Shown piece by piece: positions 1-11,270 of a stretch of DNA of 64,000 nucleotides. The notes under the pieces were generated by a model. It had not been told where the DNA came from, ran no database searches, and saw nothing but the letters and a program-made list of their open reading frames with translations. Positions within the stretch are counted from its first letter, which is position 1; each line of letters begins with the position of its first letter. The translations under genes and the position numbers were made by a program. The DNA is from Nemertoderma westbladi (lineage: Eukaryota; Xenacoelomorpha; Nemertodermatida; Nemertodermatidae): assembly GCA_032718475.1 (NCBI GenBank), contig JAUCBJ010000144.1, positions 1 through 64,000 of the forward strand, read 5' to 3'.

Positions 1-929
1 GTATATATACAAAAGACAAAACACAATGGTATATATACAAATACAAAACACAAAGGTATATATGCAAAAGACAAAACACAAAGGAATATATACAAAAGAC
101 AAAACACAAAGGTATATATACAAAAGACAAAACACAAAGGTATATATACAAAAGACAAAACACAAAGGTATATATACAAAAGACAAAACACAAAGGTATA
201 TATACAAAAGACAAAACACAATGGTATATATACAAATACAAAACACAAAGGTATATATACAAAAGACAAAACACAAAGGTATATATACAAAAGACAAAAC
301 ACAAAGGTATATATACAAAAGACAAAGCACAAAGGTATATATACAAAAGACAAAACACAAAGGTATATATACAGCAGACAAAACACAAAGGTATATATAC
401 AAAAGACAAAACACAAAGGTATATATACAAAAGACAAAACACAAAGGTATATATACAAAAGACAAAACACAATGGTATATATACAAATACAAAACACAAA
501 GGTATATATGCAAAAGACAAAACACAAAGGAATATATACAAAAGACAAAACACAAAGGTATATATACAAAAGACAAAACACAAAGGTATATATACAAAAG
601 ACAAAACACAAAGGTATATATACAAAAGACAAAACACAAAGGTATATATACAAAAGACAAAACACAAAGGTATATATACAAAAGACAAAACACAAAGGTA
701 TATATACAAAAGACAAAACACAAAGGTATATATACAATAGACAAAACACAAAGGTATATATACAAAAGACAAAACACAAAGGTATATATACAAAAGACAA
801 AACACAAAGGTATATATACAAAAGACAAAACACAATGGTATATATACAAAAGACAAAACACAAAGGTAAATATACAAAAGACAAAAAACAAAGGTATATA
901 TACAAAAGACAAAACACAAAGGTATATAT
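1..929. repeat. 28-bp satellite, block 1 (runs off the left edge)
   Basis: About 33 head-to-tail copies of a 28-bp unit of the form GGTATATATACAAAAGAC followed by AAAACACAAA. Variant units (ATGG for AAGG, CAAATAC for CAAAAGAC, ATGCAAAAG, GGAATATATAC) recur in the same order near 24-93 and 470-540, about 446 bp apart, which indicates a higher-order repeat. Because 28 is not a multiple of 3, all frames stay open and give fake Lys/Tyr/Thr-rich proteins on + and Cys/Phe/Leu-rich ones on the minus strand. I see no gene here. Confidence 0.97.
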
Positions 930-2936
930 GGCTCATTCCAAAGTAAAGTACGGGACATTCGTACACAATTTTGAACTTTGATTGCCTGTACAATGTTATC
1001 CACAGCACATATGTGCACAAAATTTTGCTTGGATTGAACTTTCGAATATCAGCTTTGATTTCGCGAAGATTATGGCGTGACTTAGTCACTTTTGAGAAAA
1101 CACCAGCTTGTCCAATCAAGGTAAAGTACGGATTCGTACGAAATGGTTTTTTTTATTTTATGATTTTAATTCTAAAATTTAGCGAATTGTGCGCAGGTAC
1201 AGTGTTGAGTTGATGTTTAGGATAAAGCTGTATTATTAAGCTTAAATAAAAATATAAATATAAGACGAATTGCTGCATTGCTAATTTTTTACAGTGTTGT
1301 TTGTGTGGTAAAGTATGGGACATTGCTAAGTAAAGTACGGGACCTGTACGAATTTTATGGTCAAAATGGTCTCTTACACTTAACCTAACAGTAATTTCTG
1401 GATAATTAGTGATAATAAAGTGCAACTAAGTATTTCCAACCAAGATATGGAAACAAAATGTGGGGCGGCCCACAAATTGACCCGAAGTCTAAGCATATGT
1501 GCCCTTGAGGAGTTGTATGTCATCTGTCAAATTTTTGATCGCTAATACTGTATAACTCGGTCATTTTTAGATGAAATTAAACCAAACCTGGTACGTATGA
1601 AGTCTGTCAAACGTTTGGAAAGAATCTGAAGTTTAAGGAATTAAAGGTCACATATCAGACAGTCTGTCTGTTGGTACCGATAGTTTCAAAATTTTGATAA
1701 AACCGAAATAAGTCCGCCAATCATTGATGAAATATAACCAAACTTGGTACACATGTAGTCTGTAAAAAGTTTAGAAATTCTTTCCATTTTTCTTAAAATG
1801 TATCAATTACTCTACTTGCCGACCTTATCTGCTAAAAAACTTAATTTTTTTTAATTTGTTGTAAAGTACGGGACTTTACATGCATAAACTCAAAGATTAG
1901 TTAACTGATGAATGATTCTTAGTTCAAATACATACTTCTATGCTTCCCCCTACTATCACCCTAAAGCATTATAACACTCCTGCCCTCCAGGTTTCATATA
2001 TTACATTAATACAGTGCACTAAAATGTAATCGCCATTATAATGGTAAAGTATGGAACAATTTTCAATTGGCCGTCATGATGTTTCTGAGGGAGTAGATTA
2101 TGAAACTACAGGTAATTGTTTCTTAAGATGACGCAACACAAACGTTCTTTGCATTCCACTGGGTGATTGGGCTGAGTTAGACTACTATGTGTATAAATTA
2201 AAAATTTCACTAATTTTTGGTAAAGTATGGGACTTTACATGCATAAACCCAAAGATTTCTTGACTGAGGAATGATTCTCAGTTCAAATATAGACTCCTAT
2301 TCTTACGGCCGACTATGACCTTATAGTATTATATCACTCATGGCTTCACATATTACATTAATACAGTGCACTAATATAATCGCCATTTTAATGGTAAAGT
2401 ATGGGACAATTTTCAATTGGCCGCCATGATATTTCTGAGGGAGTGAAGATGAAACTAATTGTTTTATACGATGACGCAACACAAACGTGCTTTGCATTCC
2501 ACTGGGTGATTAGGCCTGGTTACATCTCTGTGAATAAACTCAAAATTTCACTATTTTAGGTAAAGTATGGGACATCACAAGATTAACTTTATCGATTTCA
2601 TTACAGAGGAATGAAACACTGGTAAAATTAAATGAAACCAAAAAAATTCGAAAATGGGTTTGTTTTTGATTTGGTACATGCTCAGAAATGTTAATTTATT
2701 GGTCATAGGAAGTGCCTACAGGAAACGAAACTTTTGCACACTTTTATTCACATTGTGTGCAGAGCAGGTGCATAATTTGTAATTCGACTATTTTTGATAA
2801 ACCACCTGTGTTGATACAATTTTTAGCACTGAATTCATGAAGTACGATAAATTTTGACCTAAAATAAGTATAAATTCAAAGCTACATCTCATTTTTAGAA
2901 ATTAGTGGGGAGGTTGACCTTTTCATGGAATGAGCC
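930..2936. mobile_element. Non-autonomous DNA element inserted in the 28-bp satellite
   Basis: The satellite is interrupted at GGTATATAT and resumes at ATATACAAC. The inserted 2,007 bp start with GGCTCATTCCA (930-940) and end with its exact reverse complement (2926-2936). ATAT flanks both sides (926-929 and 2937-2940), consistent with a 4-bp target duplication. No coding ORF of note lies inside. Nine copies of GTAAAGTAYGGGAC, all in one direction, occupy its left and central part, and two diverged segments of about 355 bp (from 1861 and from 2220) are tandem duplicates. The superfamily is not recognised. Target duplications inside a low-complexity TATATA tract are weak evidence on their own, but together with the inverted ends the insertion reading is good. 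Confidence 0.72.
1861..2573 (+). repeat. Tandem duplication of about 355 bp inside the 930-2936 element
   Basis: The segment from 1861 (GTAAAGTACGGGACTTTACA, then CATGCATAAAC) to about 2219 is repeated, with substitutions and small indels, from 2220 to about 2559. Each copy has two word occurrences about 175-185 bp apart, the second followed by AATTTTCAATTGGCCG. This shows that the iterated word grew partly by segmental duplication. Confidence 0.8.
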
Positions 2937-3923
2937 ATATACAACAGACAAAACACATAGGTATATATACAACAGACAAAACACAAAGGTATATATACAA
3001 AAGACAAAACACAAAGGTATATATACAAAAGACAAAACACAAAGGTATATATACAAAAGACAAAACACAAAGGTATATATACAAAAGACAAAACACAAAG
3101 GTATATATACAAAAGACAAAACACAAAGGTATATATACAACAGACAAAACACAAAGGTATATATACAAAAGACAAAACACAAAGGTATATATACAAAAGA
3201 CAAAACACAAAGGTATATATACAAAAGACAAAACACAAAGGTATATATACAAAAGACAAAACACAAAGGTATATATACAAAAGACAAAACACAATGGTAT
3301 ATATACAAATACAAAACACAAAGGTATATATACAAAAGACAAAACACAAAGGTATATATACAAAAGACAAAACACAAAGGTATATATACAAAAGACAAAA
3401 CACAAAGGTATATATACAAAAGACAAAACACAAAGGTATATATACAAAAGACAAAACACAAAGGTATATATACAAAAGACAAAACACAAAGGTATATATA
3501 CAACAGACAAAACACAAAGGTATATATACAAAAGACAAAACACAAAGGTATATATAGAAAGACAAAACACAAAGGTATATATACAAAAGACAAAACACAA
3601 AGGTATATATACAAAAGACAAAACACAAAGGTATATATACAACAGACAAAACACAAAGGTATATATACAAAAGACAAAACACAAAGGTATATATACAAAA
3701 GACAAAACACGAAGGTACAGTATATATACAAAAGACAAAACACAAAGGTATATATACAAAAGACAAAACACAAAGGTATATATACAAAAGACAAAACACA
3801 AAGGTATATATACAAAAGACAAAACACGAAAGTACAGTATATATACAAAAGACAAAACACAAAGGTATATATACAAAAGACAACACACAAAAGTATATAT
3901 ACAAAAGACAAAACCAAAGTACA
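2937..3923. repeat. 28-bp satellite, block 2
   Basis: About 35 copies of the same 28-bp unit in the same orientation as block 1, with CAACAGAC, CAAATAC and GAAGGTACAGTATATATAC variants. It is the continuation of the array split by the element at 930-2936. The long open frames on both strands are periodicity artefacts. Confidence 0.97.
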
Positions 3924-5100
3924 ATTAGTTATACAGTAGCACAAAGTCGTATTACTGAGAACCCGGCAACACTCCGTCGTGATGGGGTTGCACTGCCATA
4001 ACTGCCATATTAAATTACACATTTCTGAGACAAGAGCAGAGAGAATAAATTAAAAGAAGATAGCATCCATACAAATAATCACATATGTGGGGCGCAGCAA
4101 TGAAAATTCATCCCTCTCCAGGGGAAATCGACGCCAATAAACTATAACCTGTTTTATTGATTTTCGTTTTGGTTTGGTTAGAATACCAATGTAACTTGCT
4201 CCTTTCCCTTAATGGAGACGAGATATTAATCCACCGAGATAGGATTTGTGTTCATTTTTCCCCCTCTATGCAAATAAGTCAGGTTCGAGTTGCCTGAAAA
4301 TATCAGCTACAGTATGTTATGGTTCATTACTATAAAATACTCCACAGTTCTATATTGTAGGGGGAGGAAATATTTATCCTCCAAAGACATATATTGTGTC
4401 GAGTTTCGTACAGTAGCACATACTGCACCGCACCGGTGTGCTCCACAATATTACAAATTGTAGTTGGAAAATTACAAAATCAATATTGGTATTTTAACCC
4501 AGCGGGATATTTTTTATCCATTGTATAGTAATGTAGCAGTGCTGTACTGTGTAACTACAGTAGGGAATACTTCCACACATGTTTTCAAACAGCTTTATAA
4601 AGATACGGCATAGATACTCGTCATCACATAGGTCTTACATTTGGTATGTTTTCAATGTACCGTTATTGCTTATTGGTGTATAGTTAAGGTACATTTTTAC
4701 CTTTTATCATAGTAGTAAAACAATAAAGTATAACTTTTTTCACCCTTCTCGAGGTATTATATTTACCGAGCGCCAGTTAATAAAGGGTAGAGATAATTTT
4801 GAAACTAAAATGGTCTACTTCCTGTATTGGTTTAAAAGAAGAATGAAATAGCGTTACAAAAGAAATTTAATATCAGTATTTTTACTATATTGCTTCCATA
4901 GTTACGCCTACTGTAATTCCAACTATTGTACTCTTCAACTCCTAATTCTGCCTTACTACACGTTAAATGATTTAAAGTAACTTTTACATAAACCAATATG
5001 GGATATTGAGTTATGATTTTGAAGACGCCTTTCAGTTGCAGACTGCAAAGTCTAAAGTTGCAATACCTGTTAACTTATGGCTATGCCAGCTTACACCACC
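3924..5100. other. Non-coding, no gene seen
   Basis: AT-rich sequence between the satellite and a LINE relic. It contains one copy, in reverse orientation near 4191-4210, of a dispersed motif related to GGAAAGGAGCAGGTTAC that recurs elsewhere in the window. Nothing else recognisable. Confidence 0.5.
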
Positions 5101-5124
5101 ATGCAATACACAATTGGCAAGCCC

Positions 5125-5690
5125 AATGCAGCGTACATTAAGAATGCTATGCCGGCTTATCAACAAAGTTGCACCGCCACAACTCCCTATCCCCATGGCT
5201 TTCGCGAGATTTTCTGCATCTAAAATGCCAGTGTCTTTTAAGAGGCATCTCAAGAAAGTCATGGGCTGTCCACCATGCTTATTTTTCCATGGGGCTGTGG
5301 CTGCCAAAACAATAGATTGTGAACTGGCTGGTCCTCGCGGCGAAAGCAATGTCCTGCAAAGCGGAGGAGGCTTCATTCTAGTGGCAAGCTTGGGGGAACC
5401 CATGAGACATCTTCAATGCTATATAGTGTCTGGTTGGTGATATGTGCATTGTACTTGACACAATGAACCCGACGTAGCATTCTTGTGAATTTGCCATCCA
5501 GAGATTTGGTGTCCTCGGCAGTTAGAGCCTTAAATGGAGTCCCATAGAGAAGTACTGGAACTACTGCTGCTCTAAATAATCGGACCTTAAGTTTCCGATG
5601 AATTCTGTGAGACTCCCATATCCTGGAAAGCCCATACAATGCTGCATCCTTGCTGTTGGCGGGAACCAAGCTCTTTGATGTGCTGATTGC
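5125..5690 (-). pseudogene. Non-LTR retrotransposon (LINE) 3' fragment
   Basis: Read on the minus strand, 5669 down to 5373 encodes the post-catalytic part of a LINE reverse transcriptase: RLFRAAVVPVLLYGTP, then a TAEDTKSLDGKF...MLRRVHCVKY stretch. The sequence continues, in other frames, through the HGGQPMTFLRCLLKDTG segment to about 5125. The order and wording match the relic at 23.4-24.4 kb, so both come from one family (RTE- or CR1-type by general look; clade not certain). It is truncated at the 5' side, carries frameshifts, and cannot encode an active enzyme. Confidence 0.85.
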
Positions 5691-5699
5691 TACAGTACC

Positions 5700-6553
5700 G
5701 GTGCAACAACACAGTATAGGAATGTGAAACTCAAATTTGGCAATACTGGGTAGTACAGTGGCCCGGGTGACGAAAATGTTTTTTTGAAAAGTTTTTTGAA
5801 ATTATTAGCTTATTTGACATTGACAGAGGAAATAAATGTTTCAATTTTTGAATAAAATATAAGAAATTCCACCAAAAATATTTTCACATTTTATTTTTTT
5901 TTGCTGGGTAAAAATAAAATCATTGCCACCCTTCGGGAAAATATTCTACCCGGATATTAGGCCTATTCATATTAAATGTCGGTAAATGTGTGAATATGGC
6001 GGTCTGGAATTCCCCGAAGGAACAGCGTGTTGAAAATGTTATGTTGCTAATTTGCTATTGTTTTAGGTTGAATACAGTATTTAGATATTTCTTTCTGAAT
6101 TCCAACATACAGTAATTTGTAAATTTGTAAAAATGATCAAGATTTGAGATTAGAGTATATTCCCTCAACGGTAGGCCTACAACAGTAAGCGTACAGAAAG
6201 TTAAATTACGCTTAAGGGAGGTACTGCCAACTCGTGCAAACGCAATACAGAATTGAATTTCTGCCAATTAATAATAGCGGCAGAAAGTGCTTCTTTCCGA
6301 TATTATCTTCATATCGAAGAACATTACTTTATTCGACAAAATCGTTTGACTTATTCTTGTGTATCTTCTTAACCCTTCTGCTTTTTTTATTACTTTAAAT
6401 TTGTCTTACATACGTTCAACCCTCATGCAGTTACACAATGGGTTAAATATATTTACCTAAAAGTATATTTCATACTTTATCTATATTTAATACATATTAT
6501 TTGTATACTTTTGTATACAAAATACATACTTGTATTATTTAAATGAATGCATT
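5700..6553. other. Intergenic region upstream of the acyl-CoA synthetase gene
   Basis: AT-rich, with no ORF having protein-like content. Likely holds the promoter and 5' UTR of the gene starting at 6554. I cannot place a TATA box with confidence because TATA-like runs are everywhere. A stretch near 5860-5895 resembles one near 41685-41730 (a shared AAATTCC-CAAAAATATTT pattern), suggesting a minor repeat. Confidence 0.4.
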
Positions 6554-8323
6554 ATGTCAAGTTCTAAACCCGAAGTACTAGTCTCACCTGTACACACCAG
6601 GGAACTTCCTTTATCAAAAAGCAGACTAAGTAGGCCAAGAATAGAACCCTATCACCATGGACCAATTGGAGACCTGCTCAAAAGGGCCTACTATAAATAC
6701 AAACACAATACCGCCTATATGTTCCACGAGACCAACGAAGAGATCACCTTTGGCACATTGTACCAGGAGGCAACTCAATTTGCCGCCGGATTACTGGAGC
6801 TGGGGTTGGGAAGTGGCGAACGGATTGCCATATTATCCGGGAATTCGTTGCGATGGTTGATTACATTCTGGGGTGGGGCTATCGCAGGCCTCACTGTCGT
6901 CCCTATTGACATTATGACGAACGCCAATGATCTGGCCAAAGGATTAGAGAAAATTGGAGCGAGTGCCTTGGTTACAGCCGCCGCATGGGGGCGTGATGAT
7001 TTGTATTTAAAAATTATGAGTATCTGTCCTGGAATCGAAAAATTGCCTAAGGGAGTTTTCAAATGCGATAAATTACCTGAATTGAGAAACATCATTTTTA
7101 TGGACGACAGAAAGCGACCGGGTACTTTAACATGGAAAGATGTTAATCTTCTGGGAACCAATAGAAGTGCTAAGGTGGATGTGGAGGTAAATCTACACCA
7201 CCCGGCGATGCTGTTGTTTACAAGTGGGACAACTGGCCATGCAAAAGCTGTTAAAATCTCCCATTTTTCGTTAACCAATACCATTTTCGAAAGAAAGAAA
7301 AATCCTGATTCCGAAGATATTTCTGTTAGTCTTATTGAGGCTCCGTTCTTCGGGGTAATGTTCATCGGGTCGGGACTTATTTATCCCGTGGTGCACGGCG
7401 AAACGATATGCGTCGCGTCAGGCTACCGCGATCCCATCAAAATTTGTGAAGCGATCGAAAAATACCAAGTGACACATCTGAACTGCGGTACACTATCGTT
7501 GATGGCGCTGCTTGACAATAAAGTCAAGTTTAATTTTGCTTCTCTTATCGACATAGTTGTAGCGGGAATGCCGGTTGCTTACGTTCTGTGCAAGAAAGTG
7601 GAATCCGCCTTGCCGAACGTTAAGGTGCGACATATGTATGGACTGACAGAAACATCATTAATAGCTCTCGGGAATATTGATGACACCGAAGAAATGAGGT
7701 TTGCCAACGAGGGTATACCTGCTGTTGGTGTGGAAGTGAAAATAACCAACGAAAAAGATGAAATTGTCGACATTAATGAATTAGGCGAAATTAAAATTAA
7801 GAGTGAACTCATTACAAAGGGTTACTGGAACGATATTGAAAACACGAAAAAAATGGTATCGGAAGATGGGTGGCTCAACACAGAAGACTTCGGCCACATG
7901 GACATCAACGGGTACATCACGGTTCTCGGTCGATGTAAAGATATGATTAAAAACGAGAAACTGAAAGTCAACATAATACCCAGCCAAGTGGAGGCGGCAC
8001 TGTGGACAAATCCCAAGGTTTACGAAAGTAGCGTGTTCGGTATCTACGACAAAGCGCGATCCATGGAAAGTGTAGCAGCAGCTATCATATTGTTCCCGGG
8101 AAGGGAAAGTTCAGAAGCGGAGATTATACATTTCCTAAAAGCAATCATCTCGGAATACAAAATTCCAGATTTCGTCTTCTTCGTAAAAGAATTCCCTAAA
8201 ACGGCGACGGGCAAAGTGAAAGTAAATGTTTTACGAGCAATGTTGCTAAACACTGAACAGCTGACGCTATCCCCAGTAAAATTATTTATGTGCTGGGAGA
8301 ATTGTTCCTGTGTTATATTATGA
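6554..8323 (+). CDS. Acyl-CoA synthetase, ACSF2-like (ANL superfamily), no introns
   Basis: Predicted 589-residue adenylate-forming enzyme. The family activates fatty acids to acyl-AMP and then acyl-CoA. The closest resemblance I recognise is the medium-chain ligase ACSF2, through the YLKIMSICPGIE...PGTLTWKDV region. The ATP-binding loop is LLFTSGTTGHAKAV (about residues 220-233), where the usual PKG is AKA. The YGLTETS motif lies near 361. The TGD motif reads TED, and GRCKDMI near 458 is followed by NEKLKV instead of the usual GGENI. The catalytic-type lysine is present in PKTATGKVKV (about 554). The start is the first ATG (6554); a TTG 24 bp upstream is in frame but not credible. The C-terminus is CWENCSCVIL, ending in a CaaX-like tetrapeptide with X = Leu. 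The absence of introns could mean a retrogene. Altered core motifs leave activity and substrate uncertain. Confidence 0.85.
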   Translation: MSSSKPEVLVSPVHTRELPLSKSRLSRPRIEPYHHGPIGDLLKRAYYKYKHNTAYMFHETNEEITFGTLYQEATQFAAGLLELGLGSGERIAILSGNSLRWLITFWGGAIAGLTVVPIDIMTNANDLAKGLEKIGASALVTAAAWGRDDLYLKIMSICPGIEKLPKGVFKCDKLPELRNIIFMDDRKRPGTLTWKDVNLLGTNRSAKVDVEVNLHHPAMLLFTSGTTGHAKAVKISHFSLTNTIFERKKNPDSEDISVSLIEAPFFGVMFIGSGLIYPVVHGETICVASGYRDPIKICEAIEKYQVTHLNCGTLSLMALLDNKVKFNFASLIDIVVAGMPVAYVLCKKVESALPNVKVRHMYGLTETSLIALGNIDDTEEMRFANEGIPAVGVEVKITNEKDEIVDINELGEIKIKSELITKGYWNDIENTKKMVSEDGWLNTEDFGHMDINGYITVLGRCKDMIKNEKLKVNIIPSQVEAALWTNPKVYESSVFGIYDKARSMESVAAAIILFPGRESSEAEIIHFLKAIISEYKIPDFVFFVKEFPKTATGKVKVNVLRAMLLNTEQLTLSPVKLFMCWENCSCVIL

Positions 8324-9119
8324 GCTAATCATTATTAACAATACTTCGTTTTTCAATATTTTGATTTCTAATGGATGTCTTACTAGTTCGACAGTTACGT
8401 AAAAGACCAACCCTACCAAGCAAAAGCAATCAAAACGGTACTATTTAGATTGCGTAATATATAAACGGCTTACCAATTACTGGTATTGCTAACTACACTA
8501 CTTAACTAAATGGCAATCTAACACCAATAACGATACCGTTGGTACGGTATTGATATTATTACCTTTATATATTTCTGACATTGCCCTAAACTCCAGCCCC
8601 ACCCGTAGCAGTGTCCCGTAAATATTAATCGATGGTTCTACAGTGTGATGCTCACCTTTGCCAATGACCCATGCAGTTAGGCCCACGCTGTACGAAACTT
8701 CACTTATAAAACTGCAGTAGTAAACTACAGGTTTGGCTCTACTACAACTGCACTACCTAACATTATGTCAATTTATCATCTCACACAAACAATAATCATT
8801 TGTAAGTCCAATAGTTGCTAGTTGCTTTCCAATAGTTGGTTTTGGGGTTGGAATAATTTTTCTCCTCTCAGTGACATAGATTATTTTCTCAAAATGTAAT
8901 AAATATGCACTTTAGTAAAACATCCATTGTTTTTATGTCGTAACATTCATTATTATTTTATTGGTGATTGGGGTGGTAGTTTGGTAGTGAATATTGTTTG
9001 TAAAGATAAAGACCAGTAAATGGGTAGGCCAAATTAATAATATAATATGCTAATATGGGTGAATCAACATTTTTGAAGATTCTATGTTTTTTCCATTTAT
9101 TATAACGCCTACTTTGCCC
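8324..9119. other. Intergenic, no gene seen
   Basis: AT-rich 3' flank of the synthetase gene. Several short ORFs show no protein-like composition. No poly(A) tract marks a retroposition boundary. Confidence 0.4.
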
Positions 9120-9435
9120 ACAGGAACAATGAATTCCCGGGGACCCAGTACGGAACACTCAATCCATTAGTGGGGAACGAGAACCTCGACCTGGTAGGTA
9201 ACATGGCCCATAACCATGACCCATAATGGAGCATCAATACAAGGCCAGGACCTAGCAAGGAACAATCAATAGATGGCCCAGTGCGGAACAGTTAATTCAT
9301 GATGAAGGGGGACAAATCAATCCACGGAAAAAGACCCATTACGGTATAATAAATTCTTTACAAAGCCGCGGGAACAATCAATCCATGACACAGGATGAAT
9401 CAATCAATCCATGATCCAGCAGTTAATAATCTATT
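9120..9435 (+). repeat. Degenerate minisatellite, CAATCCATG-type, block 1
   Basis: A run of irregular units of about 22-30 bp built around CAATCCATGRYCCAGCAGGGAACA (for example AATCAATCCATGACACAGGATG, AATCAATCCATGATCCAGCAG). Spacing and sequence are too variable for a clean consensus. The same unit reappears at 10590-10820. Confidence 0.6.
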
Positions 9436-9729
9436 TATAAGAACATTGGTAAGGTATAAAATAGGTATAAAACCATTGACTGACCATTGGTTTTGCAGCT
9501 CATCTGCCGGGCTACTCCTTGTACCGCTGCTGCCAAGTGCAGGTTGCAGTGAGTGATCTCGAATGGGAAAGGAGAGTGCTCTACTCCTGGCCTGCCATTA
9601 GTAGATATAGATTACCATCTTCCTGATCAGGCCAAGCAGCCACTGGTCCGAGGTCTATGTAACCAAGGCCTTAAAGATACCCTAAAGGTGTTGGAAACTT
9701 ATTGGTAAAATATACTATCAATCTATATT

Positions 9730-9835
9730 CAGCATGCTTTATCAACAAAATTGCAAAAAAATACAACCCCCCAACACCCATGTTCTCGCGATATTATCCG
9801 CATCTTCAAGGCCAATGCCTTTTGCCAAAACAAGA
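9730..9835 (-). pseudogene. Short diverged LINE fragment
   Basis: The stretch GCTTTATCAACAAAATTGC...CCATGTTCTCGCGATATTATCCGCATCTTC (described, not contiguous) matches the C-terminal segment of the LINE relics at 5.1 kb and 49.6 kb, which read GGCTTATCAACAAAGTTGC...CCATGGCTTTCGCGAGAT. It is about 100 bp long and non-functional. Confidence 0.6.
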
Positions 9836-9839
9836 CGAT

Positions 9840-10589
9840 GATCACTGGAGAAGGAGTGAACTACCGGGGCGGTCTGTCACTGTAATTAAGTCAAAATACT
9901 TTGTGCATAATCCCTGATCTAAGGGCCTAAATAAACTTTACAATTACAGTGTTTACAATTCTTTCAATGGTCTGAATTTTGGTTAACAGTATTGCTGCAG
10001 ACACAAGCCGATGCTGATTATTGATGCAAAATGGTATTAAAATCTCGCAAGGAAGTTGGGAATGTATTCTGATAAACTCCATGACAATCCATAGCTGCTT
10101 GTAGATGATTGTTTCCACAGCACAGGTCAGAATCACCTTTTAGGAAACTAAAAGGTACAGTCTTACAAAACGTGTGAAATAGCAACGGATGATGCGATTG
10201 GTCTCTTTTTTCCGAAGTTGCCTGTGCAGTTAGAATCATCAATAGACAATTCCTCCATTACCATTAGGCCATAGTATCAACGACTGAGCTGAGGCAAGTT
10301 CCTTAATCAGAACCGCATCGATCTGCATCCTGTGTTGTTGAACTCCCACTCGCTAAAACGAAACCATGCCTATGGGCTCGCCTTGTCGGACTGCAGTTCG
10401 AGGGTAACTGGGGTTAGTCGAGTGACTTGAATAGGTTTACGATCTAATCACTGATATAAAAAGTTTTAAAAACGAATCACTCGACAACAAATTAAGTATA
10501 TATAAATCCTTTACTCTCTCAACATTTGTGATTTACACACCATAAGTTGGAGGACACAAGGGGAGTTGAGAGGGTGGGGGTGTGTAGGA
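9840..10589. other. Intergenic, no gene seen
   Basis: Unique-looking sequence with short ORFs only. I find no domain or RNA gene. Confidence 0.35.
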
Positions 10590-10820
10590 GTGTACGGGAT
10601 GATCAATCCATGGCTCAGAGGGTAACAAATCAATCATTAACAAAGCGAGGTAAAATCAATCAATGGCCCAAAAGATAACAATCAATCCACGATACAGCAG
10701 GGTAAATCAATCCATGGCCCGGGACCCAACAAGGAACAAGCAATCCATGATCCAACAGGGAGCACCCAATCCCTGTTCCAGCAGGGAACACCCAATCCCT
10801 GTTCCAGCAGGGAACATGCC
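10590..10820 (+). repeat. Degenerate minisatellite, CAATCCATG-type, block 2
   Basis: About nine irregular copies of CAATCCATGRYCCAGCAGGGAACA-like units. It ends with two near-identical copies of a 25-bp unit that starts CACCCAATCCCTGTTCCAGC and continues AGGGAA, around 10764-10816. Same family as 9120-9435. It lies just downstream of the KEAP1 stop codon. Confidence 0.7.
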
Positions 10821-10983
10821 GCAACGGACAATGCCAATGGCTATTAACAAATGCAACTTGGGAATGATAAAACAACTCAAAAAGATAAATTCTGGGTCAC
10901 CTTATGAATCTTTACAATGACAATATTCTTAAAAAAAGATATTAACAAACTGTGATATTAAATTTAAGATACACGGTGATAAA

Positions 10984-11270
10984 TTATTTAGTTAGTATGC
11001 AGGGCTCCATTCCCACGGTGACCCCAGCACCAGATCTCCCACTGCACATACTGTAATGCTCCGACCATTGGTTCGTTTTGGGGTCGTAGACTTCGACAGA
11101 GGACAGGAAATCGTGACCATCGTAGCCCCCCAGTACGAAGAGTTTACCCTGTATCTCAGCGACGCCCAATGCACTGCGGGGTCGCAACATTGGAGCGACC
11201 GTGGTCCAACTGTCCCTCAGTATATCGTACCGCTCCACAGATCGCAGCTGACTCTGTCCATCGTAGCCCC
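10984..11270 (-). CDS. KEAP1: KEAP1 exon 4 (last coding exon, kelch repeats)
   Basis: Begins after the acceptor GTTAG at 11271-11275. The split codon G|GG restores [18 protein letters not shown] across the junction with exon 3. It encodes the last kelch blades, with [17 protein letters not shown] and [10 protein letters not shown], then ends MEPC plus four residues and TAA. The MEPC near-terminus, the Tyr and Phe of GGYDGHDF and the Ser of SGRSG match positions that line the NRF2-binding face of vertebrate KEAP1. Confidence 0.93.

Noticed and set aside
1-929. CRISPR array (28-bp repeats)
   Set aside because: Units are directly adjacent with no spacers, and the context is eukaryotic.
26-3939. 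Long Lys/Tyr/Thr- and Cys/Phe-rich ORFs as repeat proteins
   Set aside because: They exist in several frames and on both strands only because the 28-bp unit has no stop and is not a multiple of three.
5006-5440. ORF on the + strand as an independent gene
   Set aside because: It is the antisense of a LINE relic; the minus strand carries the recognisable polymerase sequence.
6530-6553. Upstream start of the acyl-CoA synthetase
   Set aside because: That codon is TTG; the first ATG at 6554 is the reasonable start.
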